From contig OX485803.1 of the NCBI GenBank assembly GCA_950295325.1, forward strand, positions 71,685,554 to 71,749,553: a DNA stretch of 64,000 bases, given 5' to 3'. Shown here piece by piece: positions 47,241 through 59,171 of this stretch (the first letter of the stretch is position 1; every line of letters starts with the position of its first letter). The notes beneath the pieces are model-generated. The model searched no databases, was not told the origin of the DNA, and saw only the letters and a program-made list of their open reading frames with translations. This DNA comes from Polytrichum commune (lineage: Eukaryota; Streptophyta; Polytrichopsida; Polytrichales; Polytrichaceae). The position numbers and the translations under genes are program-made.

Positions 47241-47695
47241 TATGAAATGACAACAAACTTGCTTAATTATGAGCCCGACATGATACTTGTACCTTGCACG
47301 CTTTCTATCCCATTGATCATCACCAAGGGAGGTCTAACTTAAGAGCCCGGGCTATGGCAAAGGAGCCCAAGCCTCATGATCTCCATGAGTCGGCCCTTTC
47401 CATCAAAGGTTTCGTGGTCTCCCGGTATGAGCTATATACATCATGATTGCGCAAGGTTAAATTCGGTTAGGATGCACATGGCAATTTTGAAGACAAGATC
47501 ATTCAAAACTTACTAGGCTCATTATTTACCCCCATACCAAACCCTAGCTAGGAGTTACGGAATCATAATTTCCAATAGCCAAACTTATGAGTTTCCCGAG
47601 ACCTCACCTTAGGTTTGCGTATCATAGATTTGTGGCTAGCTAGAATCGGTAAGATGTTCCCCAACTATATGAAATTCCTAGCATTGTATCATTAA

Positions 47696-48069
47696 GGGCC
47701 GGTTTACACTACGGTGGAGAAGTCCACCGGTCATGAAAAAAAGGGCGTTTCTCAATTGTGATTGGTCGAAAATGCAACTCTTGACCGGTGGGTGTTTACA
47801 CTAGGTGAAGAAAACAATGGTGGTGAACTTTTCTCATGGATGATAAAATGACATGGCCGCCTACATGGCGGCACTTTTTGGAGTTGGGCTTCTCCGGAGG
47901 AGGAGTTTCTTGTCCGGCCTCAAGAGGCCGGACAAGCCCAACTCAATAAAAATATTTTATTGCCTTTAATTCTTCTCCGGCACATCCACCATTTGCCTTA
48001 TATAACCATGTCTTGGCCAAGCATTCTTGACCGACCGGAGGCCTTCTCCACCATAGTGTAAACCGGCCC
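47696..48069. mobile_element. PIF/Harbinger-like MITE, GGGCCGGTTT-ended family, copy 2 (374 bp)
   Basis: GGGCCGGTTTACACTACGGT at the left and CATAGTGTAAACCGGCCC at the right, with TAA on both sides (47693-47695 and 48070-48072). Internally it shares ATGGATGATAAAATGACATG and CTTCTCCGGAGG with 25669-26063. No coding content. Confidence 0.85.
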
Positions 48070-51000
48070 TAAGCTTAGAAGGGCAAGCCCCTACAACCCT
48101 CCAACCTTGGGTGTTACATATCATAAGTGTGGCTAGTTGAAATTGGTAATGATATTGCCCTACTCTATCTAGAGGTTGAGAGCTTGAAGGAAGGAGCTTT
48201 CTTATTGGGTACGAACCTCTTTCAAATGCTTGCAAATGCATGTAGTTCTCAATTCCACCAAGCTTGAACATAATACTAGGTACTAAGTAGCTACACGATG
48301 GTTTCTTTATAAAGAGAGAAGTTGCAATTATAACTTTGATATTATACAACGACTTGTCGAAAAAATCACATTATATAGCTCCTCATAAATGGGGGATCCT
48401 TGATTTAGAGGAGAAGTATGCTCATGTGATACATGGTCCCATGAAATGCAACCAAGGAGTTGTGTAATGTTATGAAATGGTGTCTAGCCACTAAAAAATA
48501 AAAAAATAAAAATTGCAATCACACACACCATGGATGCCATGTTGAAGTACAAGCCATTTTAAGCTAAGTTCTAGAAAAAAAATTCTTCGAAAATTCTTTA
48601 GTTTTTTTATTATTGTCAAAAAAGAAACTGTCACAAAAATGTTCACAAGAAAATATTCACAAAAATGTAGGGTAAGAGGACCATTTGGTTAACTCCCCCC
48701 TAACCCTCACTATGCCATTCTTATTTCAAAATATAACAATATGCTAAAATGCGAGGTTGGGCCTAGCTCGGCGTGGTGACTAGTTGGGACCCATGTTAGT
48801 TGTAATCCACACACAGTGCGTCCAACCAACACGTTGGCCACCATTGATGCTAACTATAGCTAGTGGTTGGCAACCATGTGAGGCTAGGCCTACACTTATG
48901 CCTTTATTTTGTGAGCTTGAACGCTTTACCAGGCTTACAATGCTTAGTGACACCTTCATGGATCTCATGCGAGACAACTATGAAAAGCATTCAATGACAT
49001 CCCATGTCATTTTTTACAAGCACTCGATCAAATCTTAGATTACTTCTTGGAGGTAGCTTAGGAATGTCAAGAGATTGAGCTCTCGTTTTGTGGGCTCCAA
49101 GCCAATATGTTTTTTTTTTGTTGGTTTGGTTGGGTGCAAATGAGTCTTCATTGCAAGGACACATGGTAGAAAGAACAGGGAAAGGCCAAAACTGGCCCTT
49201 CGAAGCTAGGCACCAACACCATGCACCAACACCGACCACAATGTCCAGGTAGTATCTATGTTGGTGTATCAAATTGTGGCAAAATTGGGTATCAGCCAAC
49301 ACAATTGACTATACCGAAACCATGGCAACCATCATGGAATAGACCAACAACAAAATTGAAACCAACAAATTGTCAACAACTATAAATCATCTACCACTAC
49401 CTAAACATGCCCAATTTCGGGCCCTTAGCAATCCAATTGATATTGAACTCACTCAATTGATGCAAATCAAATTATTAGAACCCCAAGACAAGTCAAACTT
49501 ATGAAAGAAATCCATCCAGGCAACCTTCGGTGCTTTCAAGTAAGCTTGTTGTAGTTTTTGCCAATTATTGCAACTGTAATCAAGCAAGGTAGTCCACATG
49601 ATGTGACTAAGCCAATGGGCTTTCGAGCTTTCTTTAGCTTATCACAATTAATCCTTACAATATATATAATCTCCCTATTTGGTATTTCACTAGATAAGCA
49701 TAGCCACTTTACACTTGCTCAAACCATTGAGAGGTTGAACATTGGTCAAGCTCCAAAAATTTGAAACATGGATGAAATTTTGTCAGACCCCAAGCATCAA
49801 TCTCCTACAAATTGCAAGCTCAAGCTCTCAACCATAACTCTAGTGTAATGATGCATGATTTGCATTGATTAGCCCATGTGCACTATTTACGAAGGGTTAC
49901 ACTAATTTATCTACAAATTTAAAAATGTCATGTCCTCTAATTGTGCACAAATTAAATCATCTTGCAAATGAGTGATTTTTTTACATTTGTTGTTTGATGT
50001 AAAGGAGTGGAATGTGAGAAATGAACTTAGAGAATTTGCAAGAAATGGGTAAATAAGCAATGTGTTGTTCTAACCATTAGCTCAAAATGCCATGGTGGAC
50101 ATTCATGGAAAAACGATGTTGGTATTGGTTGGCAAGGGGAGGGGGGTGTGGATTGCTAGTGGGGTTGGGTACAATGGCAAGTGATGGGTGGAAGCCCAAA
50201 TAAAATGCAACTTTTGTGGGGGGCTCTGCACAATATATAAGTAGTTCATTGTGGGGTTTCACAACAATGTTGTGTGTTTGCAGGGAGGGAGCTTGGCTTG
50301 CCACGAATACTAACACTACATGCGTCTTTACTAGGTTCATAGTGCTGCTACACGTCCTTGTCAAGGGGCTTCAAGAAGCCAACTTGGAGGAGGGTTTTTA
50401 AGCCCTCCAAGTATTTATTTATTTTGGCAATAAAATGTTTGGCTATGGAAATTATGATGTGGATTTTGTTGTCTTGCCTTTGGGTCCTTTTTTTTTGGTG
50501 TGGGTGCGTGTTAATTAATAGCCATCATAAGTAGGTAAGATGAGGATATGCTCAAGTGGGGTAACAATATTTATGATTTGCAATTGCTAATTGAATGAGA
50601 CAATTCCCAATTCATTCCAGTGGTCAAGATTGTATGTGGACTCTCAAAGTGCCCACAATAAGGCCACCCACCTTAGATATACACCTATATCATCCAAGTC
50701 CATCCAATTTTAACTTGTACACAATTTTTTCACAAAGAGAAGTAAGCCTCGGCAATAGTGCAACATCACACTACTGAAAGTTGAAGCCCGTTCGTGGATC
50801 CAAGAATTTCAAGGACATACTGTGAGGATGTATATTAGCTCATATCTTGTATGTCATAGAATTCAAGCTTATTATGGCTCACTCTTTAAGTCAAGAAGTT
50901 TCTACAATAATCATGTGCAAGGGGAATTCTCTTATATTAAAACAAGAGCACTATTCATCGGTTGAATAATGTTATGACCAATGCTCGATTGGTATTGTCC

Positions 51001-51780
51001 TTTCTTGCTCATGCTCATCAAATGGTCCTATTAACCTAAAATGACAATCATATCTTAAGCACGTAATCCAATCTCTTGTAAACACATGTGTATTTGGTAT
51101 CCAATCCCGGAGCCACACCAAACCACATGCTACTCAAACATAGGCGTCCAATCAAGAGAAGTAACCGAATTAAGCACGTCTTCCTTGTTGCAATAGATCA
51201 AGGACGCTATGAAGTCCAAGTAGCAAACCATTGTCAAGTGACCATATCATACGAGGTAGATTTTCAAGGGCATGGGACATCAAGGACCACCATGTGGCAT
51301 GTACATAAGGTGTGTGAACCCACGTGTACTTCAACATAAGGTACATAAGCTTGTGACCAAGGGTGTAGGTTGTATTAACCTACTATCATGTATCTCTTTA
51401 AAAAAAAGGGGGGGGGGTACACTCCAAATTCATTAATATCATGCTTGTGACAACCAAAGTGTATGTGATTTTGAGGAGTTATGTAGTGCTAACATGGACG
51501 TGTGATAAAATACGGTTAGTGTTGCATGTGACATTAAGGAATAACACAAAGTCAACATTGCAAGAATGACAATGATTACAATGAATGACAACGTGATGTG
51601 TAGGAGCATGCGATTTAGATTCTTTGATGATTTATGTTAATGTCAAAATGTATGATATATGAGAGGGAAGCATGATAACAAGGAGTGAGATTTAAACTGA
51701 CAACATTTGTTCCCTAGGGTTTTGGGGTATAAGAGAAGGAGTGACATTAAGGAGATTGATATTACCGAGTTTAGAGTGTA
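48070..51780. other. Intergenic DNA, no gene seen
   Basis: No supported exons. Family-A-like text recurs near 51010-51140 (inverted). 48373-48470 repeats wording of 30800-30915 (ATGCTCATGTGATACATGGT, AACCAAGGAGTTGTGTAATG), another dispersed repeat. The two-strand open frames near 48784-49302 and 50077-50401 have no recognisable content. Confidence 0.4.
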
Positions 51781-52010
51781 CTACACTAGATATTGTATTT
51801 AGTGCCACTTACTATTTGGAGTTAAACAATGCTATATCTTTTTTTACTATGTATGTAAAATTTTGCCAAGTAAAAATGTTAATGTTCCACAATGTCCAAA
51901 CAACCAATTTGACCTTTGTTGGCAAAAAAATGAGATACCTATATAGTTTGTAGATATGGCATTGCATAAATCCAAATAGTACATGACACTAAAAGCAATA
52001 TTCAATGTAG
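51781..52010. mobile_element. MITE of the CTACACTAAAT family
   Basis: Begins CTACACTAGATATTGTATTT and ends AATATTCAATGTAG. Internal inverse blocks are CACTTACTATTTGGAGTTAA and AATCCAAATAGTACATGACA. 230 bp, nearly the length of 45853-46080. No clear target duplication. Confidence 0.65.
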
Positions 52011-52530
52011 TAAAAAATTCACCAAAAGTAAGGACTAAAAAAAATTTGAAGAAATTCCTACATTTGCTAATCCTCATACTTGCACATGTGACCAAAGCAA
52101 AAACTATGAAATTCCATTTTCTTCAATTAGGTTACAAAACTTTGAGAGAATTTTATGTCCAATTTTTAGTTTGTTTATGTTTGAGGAGTGCATAAGTGAT
52201 GAGAGGAGCCAAAAATGTCTAGTAAATAAGACATGTACACATAGGTGACAAAGGGGAAAAACAAATCTTACCTATATAAAGGTGAAACATGATGTCATTG
52301 CCTAAAATTCAAAGTAATCTTCCATGTAATAATCTTCCATGTTTTCTACAAGACATTTAGTTCACATCTTAGGCAAGATTTTATTATTTTTTGTATGTAT
52401 ACTACTAGCTTGGACCTGGGCCATTCCAGCCCATTGCAACCATGCACATGAATTAATATCTCGGGTCAACCAAACCCTTACACCCCCCTTCAACCATACA
52501 CTCATGTCCCACATGCCCCCATGCAGGTGT

Positions 52531-52554
52531 TATATATATATATATATATATATA
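52531..52554. repeat. (TA)n microsatellite
   Basis: Twelve TA units in otherwise unremarkable DNA, about 330 bp downstream (in reading sense) of the retroelement's 3' end. Confidence 0.9.
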
Positions 52555-52899
52555 GGTGTAGGATTTTGGTGTATTTGTCTTCATATGTACTACAATGTGT
52601 TTGTGTCTAGGATGTGGTGGTTGGTCTAATGAAATTGGTGCTTGCTTTTGTTCAAAAAATCTTTTTGTTTAGGATAATTTGTGTTAGGTATCATATGGAT
52701 TTTGGGGGAAATTATCCATGAATTTTTGTTCTTTATTATTAGGGATTTTAAGGTCTAATAGTATTTAGGTAATGTTGGTGTGGATGGAGCCTCAGAGGCA
52801 TGCAATGATGATTTTTTGGGGTAGAATTGACCATCCTTGTTGGGTTAGTAACGGTATGAGGGGGTTGTATTTTTCTAGTTTTCTTGTGGTGGCCACTTG

Positions 52900-55400
52900 G
52901 GGGAATATGTCATTGCAATATATATGTGAATTCAAAAATTTGAATTCTTAAGTTTGGGTGTGGTGAAAAGGGAGGTTGGTCCGTGAATGTTGTGCCTAAG
53001 ATGCATAGTATGTATGGGCGTAGTTGGGGCGGGGCATTTGCAGCATGGGAGGTAAGAAATGCAGGGGAGGAGGCACGAGGGCATGGTATTATCCCATGTT
53101 TTGTTATGGGGTTTTCTTGCATTTATAAGTATGAAGCATCTTGTGGTGGGGTGGGCCATTAGGGTGTTGGCTAGTGCATGTACAACCATGTTGTGGCAGT
53201 TTGAGCGAAGGTTGTTAATGTAACAATTCGTGCAACTTGCTAGCAAATGAAGGCATGTATCATATTGTTGTAGTGGGCATAAGTTACATAAAGGGGAGAT
53301 GTCTTGTTTGAGGATGTGTTTTTTTTACTGAAGTTTTCCAAGAATCTACCATATTGGAATTTTAGGACTTGGGTGATTTGGGCATCAGTGATCCAAGGTG
53401 TATCCCAAAAGAGGTTAAACCATTTTAAGTGTATTTCCTTGATGGATAGCCATTTATGGACGCTTGGTATCGTGTTAGTGGCATGAGCAACAAGTGCATT
53501 GTTATCCTCTTTTGGATGTAATTTTTGAGGTATCTTACCAATATGGCATGTTGGGTTGACGTGTGTGTGTGTGGGGGGGGGGGGGGGGGGGGGAGAAAGG
53601 GCCAATACTGTGTTTGGTGGCCTATATATGTGGTGGAAGGGGTTACGATGATTGTGGGTTCTAGTGCACCCTTTTTGGCGAGTTTGTTGGCTTCATCATT
53701 GCCTATGATATTTGTGTGGGCTGTGATTTTTTTAATGATAATATTATGAGAATTTTTTGAAGGCATGTACAATGTGCGTGATGAGGAGTTTATCCGGGTG
53801 GTTAATTTTGGAGGAAAGGTAACCAATATGGCTAAGTAGAAGGTATATGTTATCGAGGTTGTCTATGAAGATAAATGTGTCGGTGGTGAGTGTTTTTGTG
53901 TGTTTTATTACTAACAACAGTGCATATAGTTTTTCTCTTAGTATATTCGTGTAGCCATGTAATTTGGTGGCTATATGTATTTGTAGTGGGCCGTTGTATA
54001 CTCTAGAGCTTGAAATGTTTCCATTTCCTTCCATGTTTGGGGGTGTGAATGATCCATTTGTATAATATGATTGGTGGGGGTGTATGGTTAGGGGGGGGGG
54101 GGGGGTATTGCGCCATTCTTTTAGGATTCATGTGATTGGGTGGGGTATAGGTAGAGGGGGTATGATTGAGGAGGTAGATGCTACTTGCTTGTCGGATTAT
54201 TGGCGGTAGTGGTTGCAAGAAGGTGTTTATGGGTGGTTGAATGTGGTCATGTGAGATGAATATGATAGACATGAGGAGGGGTTCTTTGGTGTTTTAATAT
54301 GAGGAGAGTGTATGGAAGGGTGGGTATTGTATTGTGTGTGTGTGGGGGGGGGGGGGGGATTGTGAGGATTGGTGTTACATAAGTTTGTTGACATGGGCTG
54401 AATGTGTTTTGTGTCCAATCATCTTGGTTGATGATTATTATGGTGGTGAATTTGGGGTCTGTTTGGGTAGCTAGTCTTGCCCGGTTTAGGGTCTTTGGTA
54501 CATTGAGTATGTATATTATGTGTGCTACGCCATGTCCATTCCATTGGTTCAAGTATGCCGGTCTAATGAAGGACTTTGTGTCTATCATGTGCGGAGTGGT
54601 ATTGTGTGAGATTCATGGGGCATGTGAGGGGGCTTGAGAAGTACAAGTGTGTGATTTTTAAATTTGATGTGATTGTAAATCTTGGAGGAGGGGGGTTTTT
54701 TTTATTTGGGTCTTGACATGATTTTTTGAATTGGGCAAATTGCGGAGATAGGGTCTAATGGGAGTTGGAGTGCTTTACGGCGTTTTAGTACGGTGAGGCT
54801 TCTTGTTGGAAAACCATTTTGTATTGTTTGGTTACATTGGGAGGAATATGTTGGCTATGTGGGTGTGTTCATTTTTGAGAATTGTGAAAATTTTGATGTA
54901 GTATTGGGATTGTCGTTGTTTAGAGGCTATTGGCTGGTTTTTAAGCATGAATGATAATCAACCCAATTTTGGTGAGATGTCTCCTGCTCTCCGGAGAAGT
55001 TTGTGAGGAGTTTTGTATGTAGTAATGGGCAATTGTGAATTTGGGGTGTTTTATATTGGTGTGGGTTATATAATTGAATGTGCCTATATATGTGATGATT
55101 TGAAAAGGTGGGATATTTTTGTTTGGTGCTTGTAGTATGTGTGTTCCATGGGTGTAGGGGTTATGGTATGTACAAATTTGTATAGGGGATGTCATTGTGG
55201 TGGATAGTTTGTGAGTGTGTATTTCTTGAGTATTGTGTCTTTGTGATGTAGAGAATGATATGTTTTGGTAATGTGTAGTTGAGGGGATGGTACAAATTAG
55301 GATAGTAAGAATTATGACATTTTGTATGATTTGAGGGCTTGGTAGTCAGTAATACGAACAAAACTTATGCTTGTGAGCTTTATTTATAAAGGGAATTGTG
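52900..55400 (-). mobile_element. Degenerate non-LTR retroelement with RNase H domain
   Basis: Minus-strand coding text in shifting frames. The RNase H domain runs from about 54075 to 53690: YYTNGSF (normally YTDGS, so the first catalytic Asp is now Asn), REKLYALLLVIKH with the Glu, FIFIDNLDNIYLL with the second Asp, and KITAHTNIIGNDEANKLAKK, a classic RNase H end. Downstream comes a Cys/His segment (CTNCYINN... with CHNMVVHALAN near 53200) and, near 52930-53050, a part that could be the end of a restriction-like endonuclease (...FEFTY). Upstream (54300-55400) are likely reverse-transcriptase/connection pieces such as IIINQDDWTQNTFSPCQQTY. No LTRs are seen. C-run microsatellites read as Pro tracts have expanded inside it. 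The clade is uncertain. Confidence 0.65.
53573..53593. repeat. Poly-G run of 21 inside the retroelement
   Basis: Preceded by a (GT)n stretch. Similar G runs of 12-15 lie at 54091-54105, 54344-54358 and 55762-55773, all on the plus strand, so all are C runs on the element's coding strand. Confidence 0.9.
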
Positions 55401-55552
55401 ATACAAATATTTGAACAAGGTAAGGTGGCCCTTTGTGATATTATATTAGTTGTTCTATCCATGATATGAATTTGGTCCTTGATGGTGGGGCAGTGTGGAG
55501 CGGTGCAGTGTGGAAGCCCGGTGGTCCTAGTGGTTGTGGTGTGTGTAGACTG

Positions 55553-56611
55553 TTATAAAGTGTCAATTCTGTGTCCAAGGATGTATGTTGACTTATGAAC
55601 CCACTCCGTACACACTATTGCATTGAGACATTGAATGTGTACCCAACTGGCTTGTTGATCATCCGAGCGGTTGGAGGCATGGCTAAAGCTAAAATTAGTG
55701 ATGTTGCCTTCACCAAAGACCCTCTTGAATGCTTTGCTAATTGTGGACTGAGACTCCCTTTGGGGGGGGGGGGTCCTTGTCCTTTGTGGCACTCACTCTT
55801 AGTTTCTCTAGGTGGTAGACTAGGCCATTGGTGAATACGTCTTCATGTGCCTCCTCCATTGTAAGTTAGTGATGAAGGCGAAGTCCCGGTCTTAGTCCTG
55901 TCCATCATGGGCATGACAAATACTCATTCGCCATGTAGAAGAGCAAAGTTGTCACATTGTGGGTCTTGTAAATAGATTTTGATGAAGCCCGCTCAAAATC
56001 TCGTATTGCATCGATTCCAATAATAAGAGGGTTGGGATAGGAGGTACCCAAAGGAATGTTCATCTTGCACAATCTTTCCATGCATGTAGTCTTGACCACT
56101 TGTTGGCTCATGGTTTTGTAATCCTCTTCAAACCGGATGGTGATGTGGAAGCCTTTGGTGAGTCCCATCTCTTGCGATCCCTTCTTGTGTATCATAATTT
56201 GTGTAGAGTGTAGATGTTGGCATGGGAGGGTGTCTTGTTGTTTGTAGGGGTAGAGGGCTTGCTTGAGTTTGGGAAATGCTTTCCACAATGTAAGAAATTT
56301 GTTGATTTCGCTTGTAGGGGTGCCGATTGTGGAAAATTTCTCGTCCGTCTTTCTCTCTCTCAAGATGTGCTTCCCTCTTTGAATGGCAGTGCCTAGTGCA
56401 TTTGGAATCCGAGCCACATTTGGTCAATCATATCAATGCTTAGGGTTGTTACCTTCTTTTGCGATGTGTTGGTGACATGATGGGCGGACGTGGAGATCAC
56501 GAAGTAGTCTACGGATTTCCTCCTCTTTGCATTTTGACTATGCGGATGTGTCATCCATTCACAAGTTGCGGTGTTGTATGGTTGGTGGAGTGGGCTTGCT
56601 TGAATGCACAA
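55553..56611 (-). pseudogene. Coding remnant upstream of the retroelement (possible gag-like/ORF1 part)
   Basis: A 170-codon open minus-strand stretch (55905-56417) contains LTLWKAFPKLKQALYPYKQQ, GLTKGFHITIRFEEDYKTMS and PNPLIIGIDAIRDFERASSK. Below it, 55553-55792 has ISKAFKRVFGEGNITNFSFS and WVHIQCLNAIVCTEWVHKS. Above it, 56393-56611 reads KRRKSVDYFVISTSAHHVTN. Frame changes separate the blocks. They have the same strand and order as the RNase H element downstream, so they may be its first reading frame. I do not recognise a domain, and a host gene fragment is also possible. Confidence 0.4.
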
Positions 56612-56619
56612 CTATGGGG

Positions 56620-59171
56620 CAACTTCCCATTGAGTATAGGTTTGGAGTTGTGGGCAATTGAGAGTTGGAGAGAGCTAAGGTAGAAATGCCATAACATGTC
56701 AACCACCCTCTAGCCATGCACTAGACTGCTGTCATAATGGTGAAGTGTCATTTCTAAAACTGATCATGGCTCAGTGGCAACTTCAATGTGTGTACACTTA
56801 GTGTAGCCAATAGGAGTCAAGTGTTAATGTACTCATGAGGTAACCGATTTAGGCGATGTTCTGTATGGAAATGCGGCTTATTGTGTTCGGTGTAGGGAGA
56901 ATCTAATGAACGAGTAGGGGTTTGGACAACTTTCCACTTTAAAAAATTGTAGCATTTTTTTGTATAGGGCTGAAAAATATGAAACAACTTGCATTCTTCA
57001 TGAATCCTTCTCATCTATCTTGGAAAATTATCTCATGATTGACGGACCATATCTTCAATGAGAATCACCTTATTTTCATGGGTTATGGTATTTCTACCTT
57101 AGCTACTAGCTTTTTTGGGGGGAGATGCATGTCCTCAAGTTGAACATCCATGTCAAGATCTTTGGCTTCCTCTTGGTTGAGATTGGTGTTGTGAGCTATC
57201 TTTGTGTAGGGCATGTTGTTGGCTTTGGATCTCTTGCCAAAAGACTTGGTGCTTTACACTCATGGAAGGGGCTCTTTGTGAGTCTGTTCTATGTTCCCAT
57301 TGGTTTGACGTAGAAAAGAAAAGAAAAGAAAAGAAAAAATAAAATAAAATAACACCCGCATCTTGGTACCGGCATGAATGTGAGCCCGTTAACCGGTTTG
57401 ACGTACATGTTGTTGTGAGGTTAATGTTGTATATGGTAGGCTTTCCGGATAATGGGAGGGAGGTCTCCTATGCCGAATTATCATCTATGGAACCACCAAC
57501 TCAATGAACAATGTCAAATGTACTAATATTTTCACTATAACCACCAATTTCGAGTTATGTACTATTATTCAAGGCAAGTAATAACAATACTAAGAGCATG
57601 CCTCCTATATCAGATAAAATTGAAGTACGTGAAAATAAATTTAAATGAGAAAACCAACATATTCATCCAAACTAAAGTCTCCCTACAACTTACTTTACAC
57701 AATGTGAGTACAATTACTCTGGAGTCCGATTGAAATTTCACCTATGCAAAATGAGTTATGTTGAGATAGTAGAGTCAAATTTGACACTTTTATTTGAAAT
57801 GTCAATAGAATATCCTCAACCCTTCCATATGCCATCTTGTTGCTTTTAAAAATCTAAGGCAGTCAACCCTTATTCGGTTGCTTTCTTATTAGGACATCTA
57901 TATCTGAGTGGCATGTGGTTTGGTTTGGCTCTAAAAACAAATATAAAAAGGCATGCGTTTGAAAGATATTGGATTGTGTGTTCAAAATATGATAATTATT
58001 CCAATCTCAATAATGAACATGATCATGGGGACATGCATGATCATTGAATGAGCACAAAACCTTTACTCTGATAATGAATCAAACGTTCATACGAGCTCTA
58101 AAAATCATGAATAAAGTGGCTATGGCCTCAATTGGATTTGCTCACCATCTTGTACTAGTAGCATGTCCTAGAAGAAGTAGGCTACTTGGAAAAAGTAACC
58201 ATTTAAGACCCAACTCTTTAATTTGATGTTGCCCTTGCATTTGACACAATGGGCTCAACTCCAACACTTGCATGGTTCACTTACAAAGATTTACATCAAA
58301 CTTGAGGGCCACAAGTTACATAATGGCACATGACAACAAACTTATTTGTAAAGCAAAGCACATGGACCATGGGTTTAGTCCCAAACCACGAACTTGTTTA
58401 TGAGAATTAACACAAAGTCACCCACATTTTTTAATGCTTAAATTACTATACGCAAAGAGTGTTGCCACAATATTTAAATATGGTTTCCTAGTTTGTCCTA
58501 CTAGGATGGGTGGGCAAACCTAGCCTTGCACAATCCAATCTGGGGTTTAAGACAATGGATCCCATGTGCCATGTTTTAGATCCTAAAATTCTTTCAAAGT
58601 TTGAGAAGTGGAAAAAGGAGGTTCGAAAAGCTTCACCCAACTTCAAAATAAGCTCCCCCAAAAAGTTGACAAGCTCTTAATAGTTTAAATAGACTTCCTT
58701 GAATCTTCCTTTCAATTTGAGAAATCAAACTTCAAGCTTGGGTTTGATATTGACACCAAAGCAAGGTCCACTAATCAAGAAATTTTGAGCCATGGCTAAT
58801 GCAAACCCACCCTTAGGATAAATTGGAATATTTGTGTCCAATCATGTGATGGTTATAGAGTTATGAATGACCCAACCTGCACAAGGTTTCACATATGAGC
58901 TAAAGTCTATCCTCAAGGGGGAAGTGTCTCTCATTCAAGTCATCCCTCACTTGGCATCATATCTCTTTACAAATGACCAACAATTCATCACAATGCACAC
59001 ACCACCCCTCTATGTTTGATGAATGTCCTAAAAGAGCAAACTCAATGATCTTATTGTTAAGATTACAATATGTGCTCAACTTGTAAAGCTCCTCTCATTC
59101 ACACCAACCCCCAATTGACGTCACATCTCCCTACAAATGGCGAATGGATTGGCACACTGCACACATCACCC
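56620..59171. other. Intergenic DNA, no gene seen
   Basis: Includes an (AAAAG)n/(AAAAT)n tract at about 57313-57350 and a family A copy (57890-58170). A 65-codon minus frame (56817-57014) is unsupported. Confidence 0.45.
57890..58170 (+). repeat. Dispersed repeat family A, copy
   Basis: Contains GAGTGGCATGTGGTTTGGTT, 'AAAAGGCATGCGTTTGAAAG', GGATTGTGTGTTCAAAATAT, ATGATCATTGAATGAGCACA and GAGCTCTAAAAATCATGA, in the same order as at 30000-30760. Confidence 0.6.

Noticed and set aside
55595-55834. Plus-strand 79-codon frame
   Set aside because: Mirror of the minus-strand coding remnant, interrupted by a G12 run.
52900-56611. LTR retrotransposon
   Set aside because: No long terminal repeats, primer-binding site or integrase text. 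The RNase H plus Cys/His tail order fits non-LTR elements better.
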